A stretch of 64,000 bases of DNA from an uncultured Verrucomicrobiae bacterium (GCA_951813855.1 OX638380.1:3426876-3490875); one strand, 5' to 3'. Positions 1 through 10,185 are shown, counted from the stretch's first letter. The notes: generated by a model not told the origin, from the letters alone. Numbers and translations: made by a program.

Positions 1-1
1 T

Positions 2-1153
2 CAACTTTTTATTGAAAGAGGATGTAATCTTCTTAGACCACACAAAGGTGTTTTGGCTTTTATAACTTCCAACAGTTGGCTTAAAGCAGAATATGGTCAA
101 AAACTTCGTGGATGGTTAACGAAACACCATAGTCCATTGCAACTAATTGAGATGGGAAAGAACGTCTTTAAAAACGCAATTGTTGATTCTTCTGTTTTAA
201 TCATTAAAAATGGAAAAATGAGAAAAACAATTTGTAATACGGTGGACATTGAGGAGCAATTACACGATAAATTCCCACCTTCCAAAGAAAATTGGGGAAC
301 TTTAAAACCTAAGGGTAAGAAACCATGGTTAATTCTTTCAAAGGTTGAACAAAAAGTGATGGATAAAATGGAAGCTGTAGGCACACCTCTAAAAGACTGG
401 GATATTTCCATTTACCGAGGAATTCTTACGGGATATAATGCCGCATTTATTGTAAATCAAACGACAAGAGACGCTTTGATAGAAAAAGATTTTAAATCAT
501 CGGAACTTTTAAAACCAATACTCCGTGGTCGCGATATAAAACGTTACCGTGCAATATGGGCTGGTCTTTGGTTAATAGACACACACAACGGTTACTCGGG
601 AACACCACCGATTAATATTAAAAACTATCCGGCCATCAAGGCGCATTTGGATAAATTTATTGATAATCTACAGAGGCGTCAAGATCAAGGGGTCACTCCC
701 TACAATCTTCGTAATTGCGCTTACCATGAGGAATTTGAAAAAACAAAGCTATTTTGGATGCACATGACACCTTACGTGAGATTTGCTTTGGTCGAACCGA
801 AAGTTGTATGCAATCAAAAATGTTTTATTATTACGGGAAAAAAGCTAGAATTTCTTTGTGCTTTACTCAACAGTTCACTCGTTTCTTGGTTTGTAAAACG
901 GACCTCGGTAACTACTGGCATGGGATTGGCACAATGGGATAAGTTTACTGTAGAATGCGTTCCAATTATAATTACGAATGAATCAATTATCAAACAGATT
1001 GAAGATAAGTTTCATTCGATAATAATTGCTATTGAATCAGGTGAATCAAATGAAATAAAAAATCTTTGTCAAATGCTTGATTCTTATATATTTAATCTTT
1101 ATGGACTGACAAAAAATGAAATACTCGAAATTTTGAAATTAATCAAGAATTAG
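2..1153 (+). CDS. C-terminal part of an Eco57I-type (type IIG) DNA methyltransferase/restriction enzyme, cut by window edge
   Basis: The frame is open to the left edge, so the real start lies outside the window; 383 codons remain. The first residues (LLRPHKGVLAFITSNSWL) match the stretch that follows the NPPY catalytic motif in Eco57I-like N6-adenine methyltransferases. The rest is the TaqI-type C-terminal specificity region, with SIYRGILTGYNAAFIV, LLKPILRGRDIKRY and a late LCALLNSSLVSWF segment. In this family one polypeptide binds a specific DNA site, methylates adenine and often cuts DNA. The methylase core and any nuclease domain are outside the window, so activity cannot be judged. The gene is AT-rich compared with the core genes, which suggests transfer. 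Its stop overlaps by 11 bases the stop of a second, convergent piece of a related gene. Confidence 0.8.
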   Translation, partial: QLFIERGCNLLRPHKGVLAFITSNSWLKAEYGQKLRGWLTKHHSPLQLIEMGKNVFKNAIVDSSVLIIKNGKMRKTICNTVDIEEQLHDKFPPSKENWGTLKPKGKKPWLILSKVEQKVMDKMEAVGTPLKDWDISIYRGILTGYNAAFIVNQTTRDALIEKDFKSSELLKPILRGRDIKRYRAIWAGLWLIDTHNGYSGTPPINIKNYPAIKAHLDKFIDNLQRRQDQGVTPYNLRNCAYHEEFEKTKLFWMHMTPYVRFALVEPKVVCNQKCFIITGKKLEFLCALLNSSLVSWFVKRTSVTTGMGLAQWDKFTVECVPIIITNESIIKQIEDKFHSIIIAIESGESNEIKNLCQMLDSYIFNLYGLTKNEILEILKLIKN

Positions 1154-1931
1154 TTGTTTTTTCAATTATGCTTGCTTCTTCATCTGAAATATTGTAAAGA
1201 TTAAATATAAATGTATTAATACGTTTTTTAATGTGTTGATATTTTATTTTATCAATCAGTATAGTCGACTGAGCTTCATCAACAAGATTATGAAGTGTGT
1301 TAACTGTAGATTGAGACGGTCTGACTACTGGTAAAGATTTGACGTATGCCTTTTTCCATTGAAGCACACCCATGCCCGAAGTTGGTGCTGTTTTTCGAAT
1401 GTACCAATATGCGAGTGTTGAATTCAGAAACGCACATAAATACTTAAGTTGTTTGCCAGTGAGCATGAACGCCGAATCAACGATAAACATTCCTTCATTA
1501 TCAACAGCAAATCTACTATGGTTATCTAATGTAATCCAAATCACCTTTTCTTGGACAAAACTTCTATGATAAGCGCAAGTATCTTGAAGTTCAAACCAAG
1601 CATTTTGTGTCATTTTTCTTGATTTACCTCCTTCAGGTAATTGCCGTCCTTCTTGAGCAAGACGTTCTTTTCCAAAAGATAAAAGATATTGCTTGATTGC
1701 TGGATAATCTTCAATATTTATGTTAAGGGCTGGAAAGGTCGATATTAACCAAAGACCAGCCCATTTTGCACGGTAACGTTTTATATCGCGACCTCTAAGA
1801 ATGGGTTTTAAAAGTTTTATAGACTTTGGATCAGCCTTAATCAATCCGTTTTTTGTCTTTTGATTAATTATGAAAGCGGCATTATATCCGGTTTTAATTC
1901 CATAGTAAATGGAATTGATGAGTAATTTTTT
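1143..1931 (-). pseudogene. 3' fragment of a second Eco57I-type DNA methyltransferase
   Basis: On the minus strand this open frame starts right after an in-frame TAA and has no good start codon. It encodes INSIYYGIKTGYNAAFII, LLKPILRGRDIKRY and LCAFLNSTLAYWYIRKTAP, so it aligns with the C-terminal specificity region of the gene on the plus strand at 2-1153. About 260 residues survive and the catalytic methylase part is missing. The break lies about 50 bases from the start of the tyrosine recombinase gene at 1982, so the 5' part may have been lost when the integrase-bearing DNA arrived; that is inference. A TTG at 1842-1844 would give a 233-residue product, but nothing suggests it is functional. 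Confidence 0.75.
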
Positions 1932-1981
1932 TTACTTTTATTTTTCAACCCCAGGTGTAGAACTTCGGTTGTAACCAATCT

Positions 1982-2935
1982 ATGAATGAGACAACTGTTT
2001 TGGATAACATGTGCGGAGGAGAAATGTTCCGTAATGCAGCTCAATCAAAGAATACTAGAGTTGCGTACGAAAAGAGCTGGCATTGTTTCGACACTTGGTG
2101 TCGATACCAACAATTAGTGCCTTGCGAGGCCAAGTCAGAAGACGTGGTTAGATTTATAGTTGCCATGGCGAACGAGGGAGTAACTCCCGGTGGCAAGCCA
2201 CTTTCGTTGAACACATTAAGACTTTTTCGTAGTGGTTTGAATGATAAATGGAGAAGACTGGGACTACCTTCGCCCGCTTCAGAAATTGTAGTTGATGAAG
2301 TTTTGCGGGGATTGGCCAGGATCAAAGGAGACAAACCACGCCGAGTAAAAGCTCTTCGAGAGCATCAGATTCTTGAAATGTTGAATTCCTGCAACAGTGG
2401 ACTGTATGGGCTACGTGATGCAGCCGTCATAGCACTAGGGTTTTCCGCGGCGTTAAGACGATCGGAATTGTGCAATTTGCGTACGGATGACCTCGAACAG
2501 AAATCGGCTGAGGGTATCTTGGTTCATGTACGACGGTCCAAGACGGACGCTCGAGGGATCGGGCAGAAGGTAGCGGTGATCGAGGGGAAGGCCGTGAAAC
2601 CGGTTACGCGAGTAAATCAATGGCTCAAAGCGTCCGGCATTAACCGAGGATATGTCTTTCAGACGCTTTTGCGGGGCGGCAGGGCATCGGAACGTCCCCT
2701 CGATTCAGGAGATGTGGCGAGGGTCGTAAAACGTTACGCTCGGAGAATCGGTCTTGATCCGAGCGAGTACTCCGGACATTCCCTGCGTGCCGGGTTCGTA
2801 ACCAGCGCGGCAGTACATCACGCCAGGATCGACAAGATTATGGAGGTGACGCGACATCGAAATCCCGCGACTTTAATGAAATACATTCGAGACGAAGAAT
2901 CCTTCGTCGACCACGCCGGGGCTTCGTTCCTCTGA
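1982..2935 (+). CDS. Tyrosine recombinase / phage-type integrase
   Basis: A 317-residue protein that would catalyse site-specific DNA strand exchange through a covalent 3'-phosphotyrosine. The N-terminal part (about residues 20-115) looks like the SAM-like core-binding domain (NTRVAYEKSWHCFDTWC). The catalytic part shows the first Arg in AALRRSEL (about residue 159), the HxxR box in SGHSLRAGF (about 266), a His in TRHRNPATLMKYI (about 291) and the nucleophilic Tyr a few residues on (about 300). Length is normal for the family and all key residues except the less conserved Lys were seen, so it may be active. It sits at the border between an AT-rich restriction remnant and the GC-rich dehydrogenase gene, as expected for the integrase of an integrated element. 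No attachment-site repeat was identified. Confidence 0.9.
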   Translation: MNETTVLDNMCGGEMFRNAAQSKNTRVAYEKSWHCFDTWCRYQQLVPCEAKSEDVVRFIVAMANEGVTPGGKPLSLNTLRLFRSGLNDKWRRLGLPSPASEIVVDEVLRGLARIKGDKPRRVKALREHQILEMLNSCNSGLYGLRDAAVIALGFSAALRRSELCNLRTDDLEQKSAEGILVHVRRSKTDARGIGQKVAVIEGKAVKPVTRVNQWLKASGINRGYVFQTLLRGGRASERPLDSGDVARVVKRYARRIGLDPSEYSGHSLRAGFVTSAAVHHARIDKIMEVTRHRNPATLMKYIRDEESFVDHAGASFL

Positions 2936-2982
2936 GCGAGATCGAACCGGAGCGCCTACTTCATTCGCACCGAACGGAGCCT

Positions 2983-5900
2983 TTACCGGTTGGCCGTTTC
3001 TTGTTCCCCGGTCGAAGGGTGGCGGCAGGCGGATAGAAAGGCTACCAAGTCGGCGATCGCCTGATTGCCCAAGAGCGCATAGGAGGAGGGCATGACCGAG
3101 CGGGTCAGCCGTTCGCGCTTCTGAATCGCGGTCTTGGGCACGCGATCGATCCGGCCGTCGGGATCGAAGAGAATCAGTTCCGAGTCCGTTTCTTCCAGGA
3201 CGGCTCCCAAGAGCGAACGGCCCTGCAAATCGACCCGTAACAGATTGTAGCCTTTGGTGATGGCGGCGTCGGGTTCCAATATTGAGCGAGCCAGGGTGGC
3301 GGCATCGGAGCGAAGGCCGCCCCCGGAAAGGTCCGGTCCCAAATGACTGCCCACACCTTGTACGCGATGGCAGAGAGTGCAGCCGGTCTGTGAACTTTGG
3401 AAGAGGTGGCGTCCTTCTTCTGGGTCGGCGTTAGGGACCAAAGCGAGAACGCTTTCCATGCTTGCCTGATGTTTCGGCGAGGGGATGAATTCGATGTTCA
3501 GGGAAGCGGCTAAAGCGAGAAGTCCCCGAATGATTCGGGGATCCGGTTCCTGAGTCAACCGTTCGGCCAGGGCCTGCACCGGCCGGCTACGATTGAGCAC
3601 TTCGGGTGCGGCTTGGGAGAGCAAGCGCAGGATTCGGTCCTTCTGTGCGGGCACGTCGGTTTCCTCGAACCGGGCGAGCAGCTGCGTATCCCATCCCTCG
3701 GGCGGAATCCATCCCTTCGGAAGCCGCAAATCGGCCATGGCCCGGACGGCTCCGTCAGCAGAGGCGCTCTTCGGCGTTTCGCCGAGGCGTTTCAGCAGAA
3801 AGGCGCTGGCGTCCTCCGGCGTCACCCGGCCGGTCAGAAATAAGCGATCCAATCCCTCTTGAGCGGCTTGAATCAATTCTTCGTTCCCGCCCAACGCATC
3901 CCAAATCAGGGAAAGGGCATCGTTTCGGAAGCAAAGTCCGGGGAGTACCAGCGCCCGCTCGGAGTCCCGGTCGAGAGATCGGTAAAAGTTCCGCACCCGG
4001 CGCCAATCGTCGTCGTCTTGGGGTGGAGTTCGTGAAAGCAGCGCCAAGTAGGCCGGGCGAAATTCCGGCACGGATAAAGAGCGGATCCTTTCGATAATCC
4101 GGTCGGTCGAAAAAGAAGTCTCTTGTTCGATGCGTGACTGGCTGACGGGGATGGGATCGGGAGGCCGGGGATTTTGCGTCCAGAGGAGGATCGACTGTCG
4201 AACGCGGTCATCGTCGTCACGGCTCGCCAAGTCCATGGCTTCCTCCAGGGAAAGCCGATGCTCCTCCAGAATCCCTAGAAGGGCGGCCAATCGAACGGCG
4301 GGCTCGGAGTGCTCCAAAAGTTTCTGGCGTTCGGCGACGGTCATCAAATCTCGAATGGCGCCCCAAGCGGCGTAATAAGCGATCCGGTCCGTTTCGTGGG
4401 GCAGCCAGTCCGCCAGAGCCTTCAGCTGGGTTCGATCTTTCGCTTGGACCATGCCGGCTATCGCCTCGAAACGAAGTCGCGGATCGGGATCGGTCAGAAA
4501 GTCCCGGACATCGTCGGGCAATGGTCCCTTGCGGTGTCCTTCGCGGATGGCGTAGGCCATAATGCGCAAGCTCTGGATTCGATGTTCAGGGTGATGGAGT
4601 CGCGCCTTGAACCAGTCATGGATTGTCGGATCTGCGGGATTCAGCCGGCCCAGAGTCCACAGGGCCCAAGTGCTTTCCCCCGGATCCAGCTCTCTCGACT
4701 CCAGCGCCTTGATTAATCCGTCACGGGCAAAGAGACCCCGGCGGAGAATTTCGTCTTGGGCCGCTATCCGGCGTGCCGGCAGGACATCGGTTCCCAAGTC
4801 GTCGATCAGCGCTTCCAGAGTCCAGCCGGTGCGATGCGCCTTCGGCAGGGACACGTCTCCGGTCTCAGCGCTACTTTCGTGGAAAATACGGAATATCCAA
4901 CTGCCTTCCCGGCCGGGCTGGTAGTGATAATCATGACCCCAGCCACAGGAGTAGAGGCTGCCGTCGGGTCCGAAGACGATATCTGTCGGGCGGTAGGGCG
5001 AATCGCCGGCGAGGGCGAACGACTCCAGCCGGTTGTCGACGGGAACGCGCAAGGCGCCTTCCCAAGCCGGGCGAAAGATCAGTGTGCCCTGCATCCAGTC
5101 GTTAATATAGAAAACGTCGCGATAGGCCGGGGGAAAGGCCGGATGGCTGTAGTAGACGATGCCCGCTCCCGAGCCGTGAAAGACCGGTCCGCTCATGGGC
5201 ACCGTGGGCAAATGCCCCCGTCCGGTCCAGTGGTTGCTGTAAGGGTGGCCCCAGCCGAAATGGGCACCGAAAAAGGGTGCGATGACCTTGTCGCCCTGAT
5301 TCTGGTCGTTGTCGGTTCCCAGCCAGTCGAACCCCGCGTCCGTGGCGATATCCCAAGGGTTGCGCATCCCTCGTGCGACGATCTCCAAACCCGACCCCAT
5401 GGGATTGCAGCGCAGGATCCCTCCCTCGCGGCCCCAGTCGTCATCGGAGTCTTGGTAAGTCTTGCGGTAAGTGTCTCGGGTATAGGTTCGCGGGGGGTAG
5501 AAATCGGGAGCGTCTGGAGGATGTCCGGCGTCCCAGAGCTCGCGGAAGGGACGGGGAGCGACAACGCCGAAACGCTCGGGTTGGTTGTGGCCTTTGGAAT
5601 TGCCTTTGGACATGTAGAGCTTGCCGTCGGGCCCCCAGACGAGTCCGTGCAGGGCATGCTCCCGATTGCCAAGATCGGTGTAGATCACGACGTACTCGTC
5701 GGCCACGTCGTCGCCGTCCAAGTCACGAACCACGGTCAGTTCCGGGGCGTTGGCCACGTAAAGATCGCGACCTTTCCAAGCCAATCCCTGGACGCTGTTG
5801 AAACCTCGAGCGAACTCCCTTGCCTCGTCTACTTTCCCGTCTCCGTCGCGATCGACCAGGAGGTGGATGCTGTCGGTGGGAAAGGTCTCGTGATGGTGGG

Positions 5901-7005
5901 GATATTGCGGTCCCTGTCCGACGAAAAGTCGGCCCCGTTCGTCAAAAGCCAAGGCGGTGGGCTTGAAGACCAAAGGCTCGGAGGCGAAGACTTCCGCTTT
6001 GAATCCTTCCGGCACTCGAGGAAGGGATGCGCCTTCCGAACGCTTAGCGGACGATTCCGTGGCGTCGAGCAGTCGGACGAAGTCTTCGAATATCCGCTCT
6101 CCCTTGGCAGTCGCACGATCTGCTACCGAGTAGAGGAAGACGCCGTAGCGCAGGGTGAACGGCTCCTTGGCCGGCACCAGCCAGCTTTGGCGTCGCTTGC
6201 CTTTGCCGGAGAGTTCGCTTTCGCCGAAAGCGTTGGCTACCAGCAGACCGGTGTCGACCGCATGCCACCAAGGTTTGCGGAAGTTGGATGGTGCGGAGAG
6301 CAGCATCATCCCGGCGTGCCGGTTTTCCAGAGGACCGGAGTAGTCCGCCCAGTCGGATTGGGTCGTGCGCAGGGTGGAGATATCGGAATGTCCTTCGGAG
6401 CTTTCGATCCGGCTCCCGGGGTTGCGGGAGAGGGCCAGTTCGCTGGCCACGCGAAAGGCCAGTCCCATCTCCTCTTGGTCGCCCATCCAGAAGGGGCCCT
6501 CTTGGCGTAGGAAGCGGCTTTCGGCGATCAGCAAGACGCCGTTTTCGCGGCGAAAAAAAGTGTAACGGCAAATCTGCTCGACGAAGACTTCCTCGTCGCT
6601 GCCGTTGGTAAGCAGGCGGTTGCGCACCGCGAAATGAGCTCGCTCTCTGCCCCCGGTAGGGCCGGCGATAAACTCGCCCCCGATGACGCGGGCCTTGAGT
6701 CGCCAATAGTCGTTGCCGTCGATGTCGCCGAATCCCCACCAAATTCCGGGGTGGTAGGTTTCGTGGTCCTGAATATCGTCCGGGCCGGGAGGATGATTGC
6801 GGGTCAGGCGAGTGCCGTCCGGCGCGTGTACATTTTTGAAGTAAGGCCGCGTGGTGACCTGATCGTTCCAGACGTAGACGGCCAAGGGCTTGTCGTCCAA
6901 GGTGACGGTCATTTCGCCGTCACGACGCTCGAAAGCGAATTGCGCTTGCAGGGGAAGGGCGATCGCCAAGCCGATCGCCAGTAACGAGGACGCGAGGGGA
7001 TTCAC
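2983..7005 (-). CDS. PVC-type membrane-bound dehydrogenase with PmoA-like (DUF6807), beta-propeller, HEAT and cytochrome c domains
   Basis: About 1,340 residues, secreted. I choose the GTG at 7003-7005 because it begins directly before a signal peptide (VNPLASSLLAIGLAIALPLQA); an ATG at 7180-7182 would add an unlikely 59-residue leader. Domains in order: PmoA-like/DUF6807 (about 25-330; FKNVHAPDGTRLTR, HHPGIWWGFGDIDG-like region); a glucose-dehydrogenase-like beta-propeller (about 345-760; PTALAFDERGRLFVGQG, HALHGLVWGPDGKLYMSKG); HEAT-like helical repeats (about 770-1150); and a C-terminal cytochrome c domain with the heme motif CTLCH followed by GYNLLRVDLQG and SVMPSSY. Such proteins are expanded in Planctomycetes and Verrucomicrobia and are thought to oxidise sugars or related compounds at the periplasmic face; the substrate here is unknown. 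The N-terminal DUF6807 fusion makes it larger than most relatives. Confidence 0.85.
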   Translation of the reverse strand: MNPLASSLLAIGLAIALPLQAQFAFERRDGEMTVTLDDKPLAVYVWNDQVTTRPYFKNVHAPDGTRLTRNHPPGPDDIQDHETYHPGIWWGFGDIDGNDYWRLKARVIGGEFIAGPTGGRERAHFAVRNRLLTNGSDEEVFVEQICRYTFFRRENGVLLIAESRFLRQEGPFWMGDQEEMGLAFRVASELALSRNPGSRIESSEGHSDISTLRTTQSDWADYSGPLENRHAGMMLLSAPSNFRKPWWHAVDTGLLVANAFGESELSGKGKRRQSWLVPAKEPFTLRYGVFLYSVADRATAKGERIFEDFVRLLDATESSAKRSEGASLPRVPEGFKAEVFASEPLVFKPTALAFDERGRLFVGQGPQYPHHHETFPTDSIHLLVDRDGDGKVDEAREFARGFNSVQGLAWKGRDLYVANAPELTVVRDLDGDDVADEYVVIYTDLGNREHALHGLVWGPDGKLYMSKGNSKGHNQPERFGVVAPRPFRELWDAGHPPDAPDFYPPRTYTRDTYRKTYQDSDDDWGREGGILRCNPMGSGLEIVARGMRNPWDIATDAGFDWLGTDNDQNQGDKVIAPFFGAHFGWGHPYSNHWTGRGHLPTVPMSGPVFHGSGAGIVYYSHPAFPPAYRDVFYINDWMQGTLIFRPAWEGALRVPVDNRLESFALAGDSPYRPTDIVFGPDGSLYSCGWGHDYHYQPGREGSWIFRIFHESSAETGDVSLPKAHRTGWTLEALIDDLGTDVLPARRIAAQDEILRRGLFARDGLIKALESRELDPGESTWALWTLGRLNPADPTIHDWFKARLHHPEHRIQSLRIMAYAIREGHRKGPLPDDVRDFLTDPDPRLRFEAIAGMVQAKDRTQLKALADWLPHETDRIAYYAAWGAIRDLMTVAERQKLLEHSEPAVRLAALLGILEEHRLSLEEAMDLASRDDDDRVRQSILLWTQNPRPPDPIPVSQSRIEQETSFSTDRIIERIRSLSVPEFRPAYLALLSRTPPQDDDDWRRVRNFYRSLDRDSERALVLPGLCFRNDALSLIWDALGGNEELIQAAQEGLDRLFLTGRVTPEDASAFLLKRLGETPKSASADGAVRAMADLRLPKGWIPPEGWDTQLLARFEETDVPAQKDRILRLLSQAAPEVLNRSRPVQALAERLTQEPDPRIIRGLLALAASLNIEFIPSPKHQASMESVLALVPNADPEEGRHLFQSSQTGCTLCHRVQGVGSHLGPDLSGGGLRSDAATLARSILEPDAAITKGYNLLRVDLQGRSLLGAVLEETDSELILFDPDGRIDRVPKTAIQKRERLTRSVMPSSYALLGNQAIADLVAFLSACRHPSTGEQETANR

Positions 7006-7716
7006 TGGAACAGAAAGGATAGCTCGGAGGGCGGTTTTGTCAATCGGGTTAAGACCGGCGGAAGCGGTTGAAAAGGGGCTGTTCACCCGTAACGGACTGG
7101 ATCTGCCGCGGAAATCGGCAGGCGGATGAAAGAGCCGGGAAAAGCGGTGGCGGCCCCGCCGTATCGGACGGGAGCAGGCCATCGTCCGAACCGTGATTCA
7201 GAAACGATTGCGCTTTATTGACGGCAACGAACTGCCGCTTCATTTTTGGCCGTCTGTTCTGGATCGAGAATACGGCTACGGTTTTTTCGGAAGGGGCAAA
7301 GTCAGTTTTCCTCGACCCCAACCGTATCCTGGTTTATCGCGGTAACCCGGTAAGATCACTCGAGCCATTGATCCTGCGAACAAGCCAAGGAGCCGAGGAG
7401 AATTCCCTGCGCCGAATGCTTTTTCCCGGTTGCGAAAACGGCGGGCCTACCATTCGTCTCGAATCAGTTATTCGGCAGAACCGAAGCCGGAGGGAAACGA
7501 AGTTTCTAGGGTCATTCCGGTTTTGCGAAGGATTCGAGGCCGAGAATCGGAATTCGACACGAAGGCGGAGTTCACCCCAAGCAGGACGGCAACGATAATT
7601 GAAACGCGGGGCGACGATGGCATCCGAATGAGCGTGGCGTTTTGCCGCCGAACGATCTCCTGCGAGCTCGGATCGCCTTCAGATTTATTCAAAAAGCGTT
7701 CGCATTATCCGGGAGA
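7006..7716. other. Intergenic region between divergent genes, no gene seen
   Basis: About 700 bases between the dehydrogenase start and the vWA protein start. Several short open frames exist on both strands but none shows a recognisable domain or a ribosome site. The region must hold the promoters of both neighbours. A TTGACA on the minus strand about 35 bases upstream of the chosen dehydrogenase start could be a -35 box, but no convincing -10 partner was found. Confidence 0.4.
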
Positions 7717-10185
7717 ATGTTCTATCTACCTCTCGCTGTGATGGCAGGAGCGTTCCTGGGTAACCTATTCTTTTCTGGCAGAGACTGGATGCTTCCGGCT
7801 TTTGTCTGGTTGGGAGTGGCGTTGCTGCTGATCTTTCTTTCGTACCGGTATCTGGACATCGGGGGAAAACTCAAGTGGCTCTGCGCGTCGCTTAAGATTC
7901 TGGGCTTCGGTTTATTGCTGTTGTGCCTTTTGGAGCCGTTATGGAGCGGCGAGCGGGTGAAACCGGGCGCCAACCATTTTCCGATTCTGGCGGACAATAG
8001 CCAGGGGATGCAGATCACCGATCCGGACGCCGAGGAGAGCCGAGGCGAACAAATGCTGGGTTGGTTGGTGGACGAGGAGCAGTTGTGGCGCGAGGAAATG
8101 GAAACTCAGTTTCAGGTGCGCCGCTACATGTTCGATTCCCGCCTGCACGGGATCAAGGATTTCGGGGCTTTGCGCTTCGACGGGCGCTCGTCCGGATTAA
8201 ACGGAGCTCTGCAATCCCTCCGGGAAAGATTCGAAGGCCAACCCTTGGCCGGGGTGTTGTTGTTTAGCGACGGAAACGCCACCGACGTCGTTGGCGGGGA
8301 AATCGATTTGACCGGGCTTCCGCCGGTTTATCCCATAGTCATCGGGTCGGATCGGCAGGTTCGGGACATTTCAATCCAGTCGATTGGGGTGTCCGAAACG
8401 GCTTTCGAGGACGCGCCGGTGACCGTGAAGGCCGAAGTGCAGGTGACGGGGTTCTCCGGGGAAGAAGTCGTGGCTCGATTGGTGCCGGTTCGGAGATTGT
8501 CGGCGAGCGACGAGGAAGAGTCGCCGGAATCGGATCCCGCGTTGGAGGCGCAAATCCGGGAGGCGGATGCCGACCGCGAATCCATGATCTTCCGGTTTCA
8601 ATTTCGTCCGGAAGACAGCGGCATTTCCTTTTACCGGTTCCAGGTTGGATTGGCCGATGCCGTTTTGGATGAACCCAACGGGGAATCGGAAGCCGTTTCC
8701 GAAGGGACGTTGGTCAACAATCAACGCGTCGTGGTGATCGATCGCGGCGGCGGCCCGTATCGAATTCTCTACGTGGCAGGTCGCCCTAATTGGGAATACA
8801 AGTTTTTGAAGCGGGCCCTCGAGGAGGATGATCAGGTCCAGTTGGTGGGCTTGATTCGGATTGCCAAACGGGCGCCCCGTTTCGAATTCAAGGGACGGCG
8901 CAACGAGGTGGAAAATCCGTTGTACCGGGGATTCGACAAGAAGGACGAATTGACCGAGCAATACGACCAACCGGTGATGACGCGGCTCAACGTGCGGGAC
9001 GAAAACGAATTGGTCGGCGGGTTTCCGAAAAAGCCTGAGGATCTTTTCGAGTACTCGGCTATCGTCATCGATGATTTGGAGGCGGATTTTTTCACCATGG
9101 ACCAAATGTCGTTGATGCAGGAATACGTTTCCGAGCGGGGCGGCGGACTGTTGGTTCTCGGGGGAGTGGACTCACTGGTGGACGGGGGATACGAAGGCAC
9201 TCCAGTTGGAGCTATGTTGCCGGTCTATCTGGATCGGGATACTCAGGACGATGGGCCGCCGAGTGAGGTGAGAGCGGCTTTGACCCGGGAGGGAATGCTC
9301 GAGCCATGGATGCGATTGCGTTCGACCGAATCGCAGGAGCAGGAACGGCAGGCGCAGATGACTACTTTCGGGGTTCTGAGCCGAGTGGGCGAACCGAAAC
9401 CCGGAGCGACCGTGTTGCTCGACGTCCATGACGAGATGACCGGCGACGAGCATCCCGGTTTGGTCGTGCAGCGTTACGGCAAGGGGAAGACCGCGGCGTT
9501 GATGATCGGGGATTTTTGGCTTTGGCATATGCGCGACGAATCGGAATCGGGGGATCAGCAGAAAGCCTGGCGCCAATTGACCCGATGGTTGATTGGTGAC
9601 GTTCCCGAGCCGATCGAAATGACGGTTCGCCGGTTGCCGACCGATCCCAAACAAGCGGTCGCTATCGGGGTGCGCGTTCGGGACAAAAAATTCTGGCCCA
9701 TGGAAAATGCCGAAATCGAGTTGACCGTCGATACGATCCCTCTGGAAGGCGAAGCCCAGGAATCGAGCGAGGAGGCCGCTACGGTGCGGCTCAAAGCCGA
9801 ACCTTCGGCAGTCGAACCGGGACTCTACGAGGCGGTTTATATTCCGAGGCATACGGGCGGTTACGCCGCTAGGGCGGACGTTCAGGACGCCGATGGCTTG
9901 ATTGTCGGGCAGGCCGAGGTGGGTTGGTCTTCGGATTCGGCGGCCGAGGAATTCATGTCGCTCTATCCCAATCGTCAGTTGATGGAGCAGATCGCCCGGG
10001 AAACCGGAGGCGAGGTAATCAAAGCGCAGGAGTTGGCGGCTTTCGTCGCCGGACTCTCGACCATGGAATCGCCGATTACCGAACAGTGGACTTCGCCGCT
10101 GTGGAATACGTCATGGATGTTCATGTTAGCCTTGGCTTGCTTTCTCGCCGAATGGGGAGTGCGGCGTTCTCGAGGTTTGGCCTGA
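7717..10185 (+). CDS. vWA / glutamine-amidotransferase-like membrane protein (BatA-like architecture)
   Basis: 822 residues from the ATG at 7717, which directly follows GGGAGA; a TTG at 7642 in the same frame would extend it by 25 residues. Two N-terminal membrane segments (MFYLPLAVMAGAFLGNLFF and a Leu-rich one ending LLLLCLLEPLW) are followed by a vWA-like domain (PILADNSQGMQ, LLFSDGNAT). The metal site reads D-N-S-Q-G instead of the classical DxSxS, so metal binding may be altered. A class-I amidotransferase-like fold follows (RILYVAGRPNWEYKFL, GGGLLVLGG), then an Ig-like stretch and a last membrane helix (SWMFMLALACFLAEWGV). Relatives occur in MoxR/DUF58 clusters of PVC bacteria, but none of those partners is here. 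Its stop overlaps the start of the protease gene by one base, so the two are probably translated together. Confidence 0.75.
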   Translation: MFYLPLAVMAGAFLGNLFFSGRDWMLPAFVWLGVALLLIFLSYRYLDIGGKLKWLCASLKILGFGLLLLCLLEPLWSGERVKPGANHFPILADNSQGMQITDPDAEESRGEQMLGWLVDEEQLWREEMETQFQVRRYMFDSRLHGIKDFGALRFDGRSSGLNGALQSLRERFEGQPLAGVLLFSDGNATDVVGGEIDLTGLPPVYPIVIGSDRQVRDISIQSIGVSETAFEDAPVTVKAEVQVTGFSGEEVVARLVPVRRLSASDEEESPESDPALEAQIREADADRESMIFRFQFRPEDSGISFYRFQVGLADAVLDEPNGESEAVSEGTLVNNQRVVVIDRGGGPYRILYVAGRPNWEYKFLKRALEEDDQVQLVGLIRIAKRAPRFEFKGRRNEVENPLYRGFDKKDELTEQYDQPVMTRLNVRDENELVGGFPKKPEDLFEYSAIVIDDLEADFFTMDQMSLMQEYVSERGGGLLVLGGVDSLVDGGYEGTPVGAMLPVYLDRDTQDDGPPSEVRAALTREGMLEPWMRLRSTESQEQERQAQMTTFGVLSRVGEPKPGATVLLDVHDEMTGDEHPGLVVQRYGKGKTAALMIGDFWLWHMRDESESGDQQKAWRQLTRWLIGDVPEPIEMTVRRLPTDPKQAVAIGVRVRDKKFWPMENAEIELTVDTIPLEGEAQESSEEAATVRLKAEPSAVEPGLYEAVYIPRHTGGYAARADVQDADGLIVGQAEVGWSSDSAAEEFMSLYPNRQLMEQIARETGGEVIKAQELAAFVAGLSTMESPITEQWTSPLWNTSWMFMLALACFLAEWGVRRSRGLA

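Noticed and set aside
4756..6510. Long open frame (584 codons) on the plus strand
   Set aside because: Antisense to the PVC dehydrogenase gene and without recognisable domains; it is a by-product of the GC-rich codon use of the real gene.
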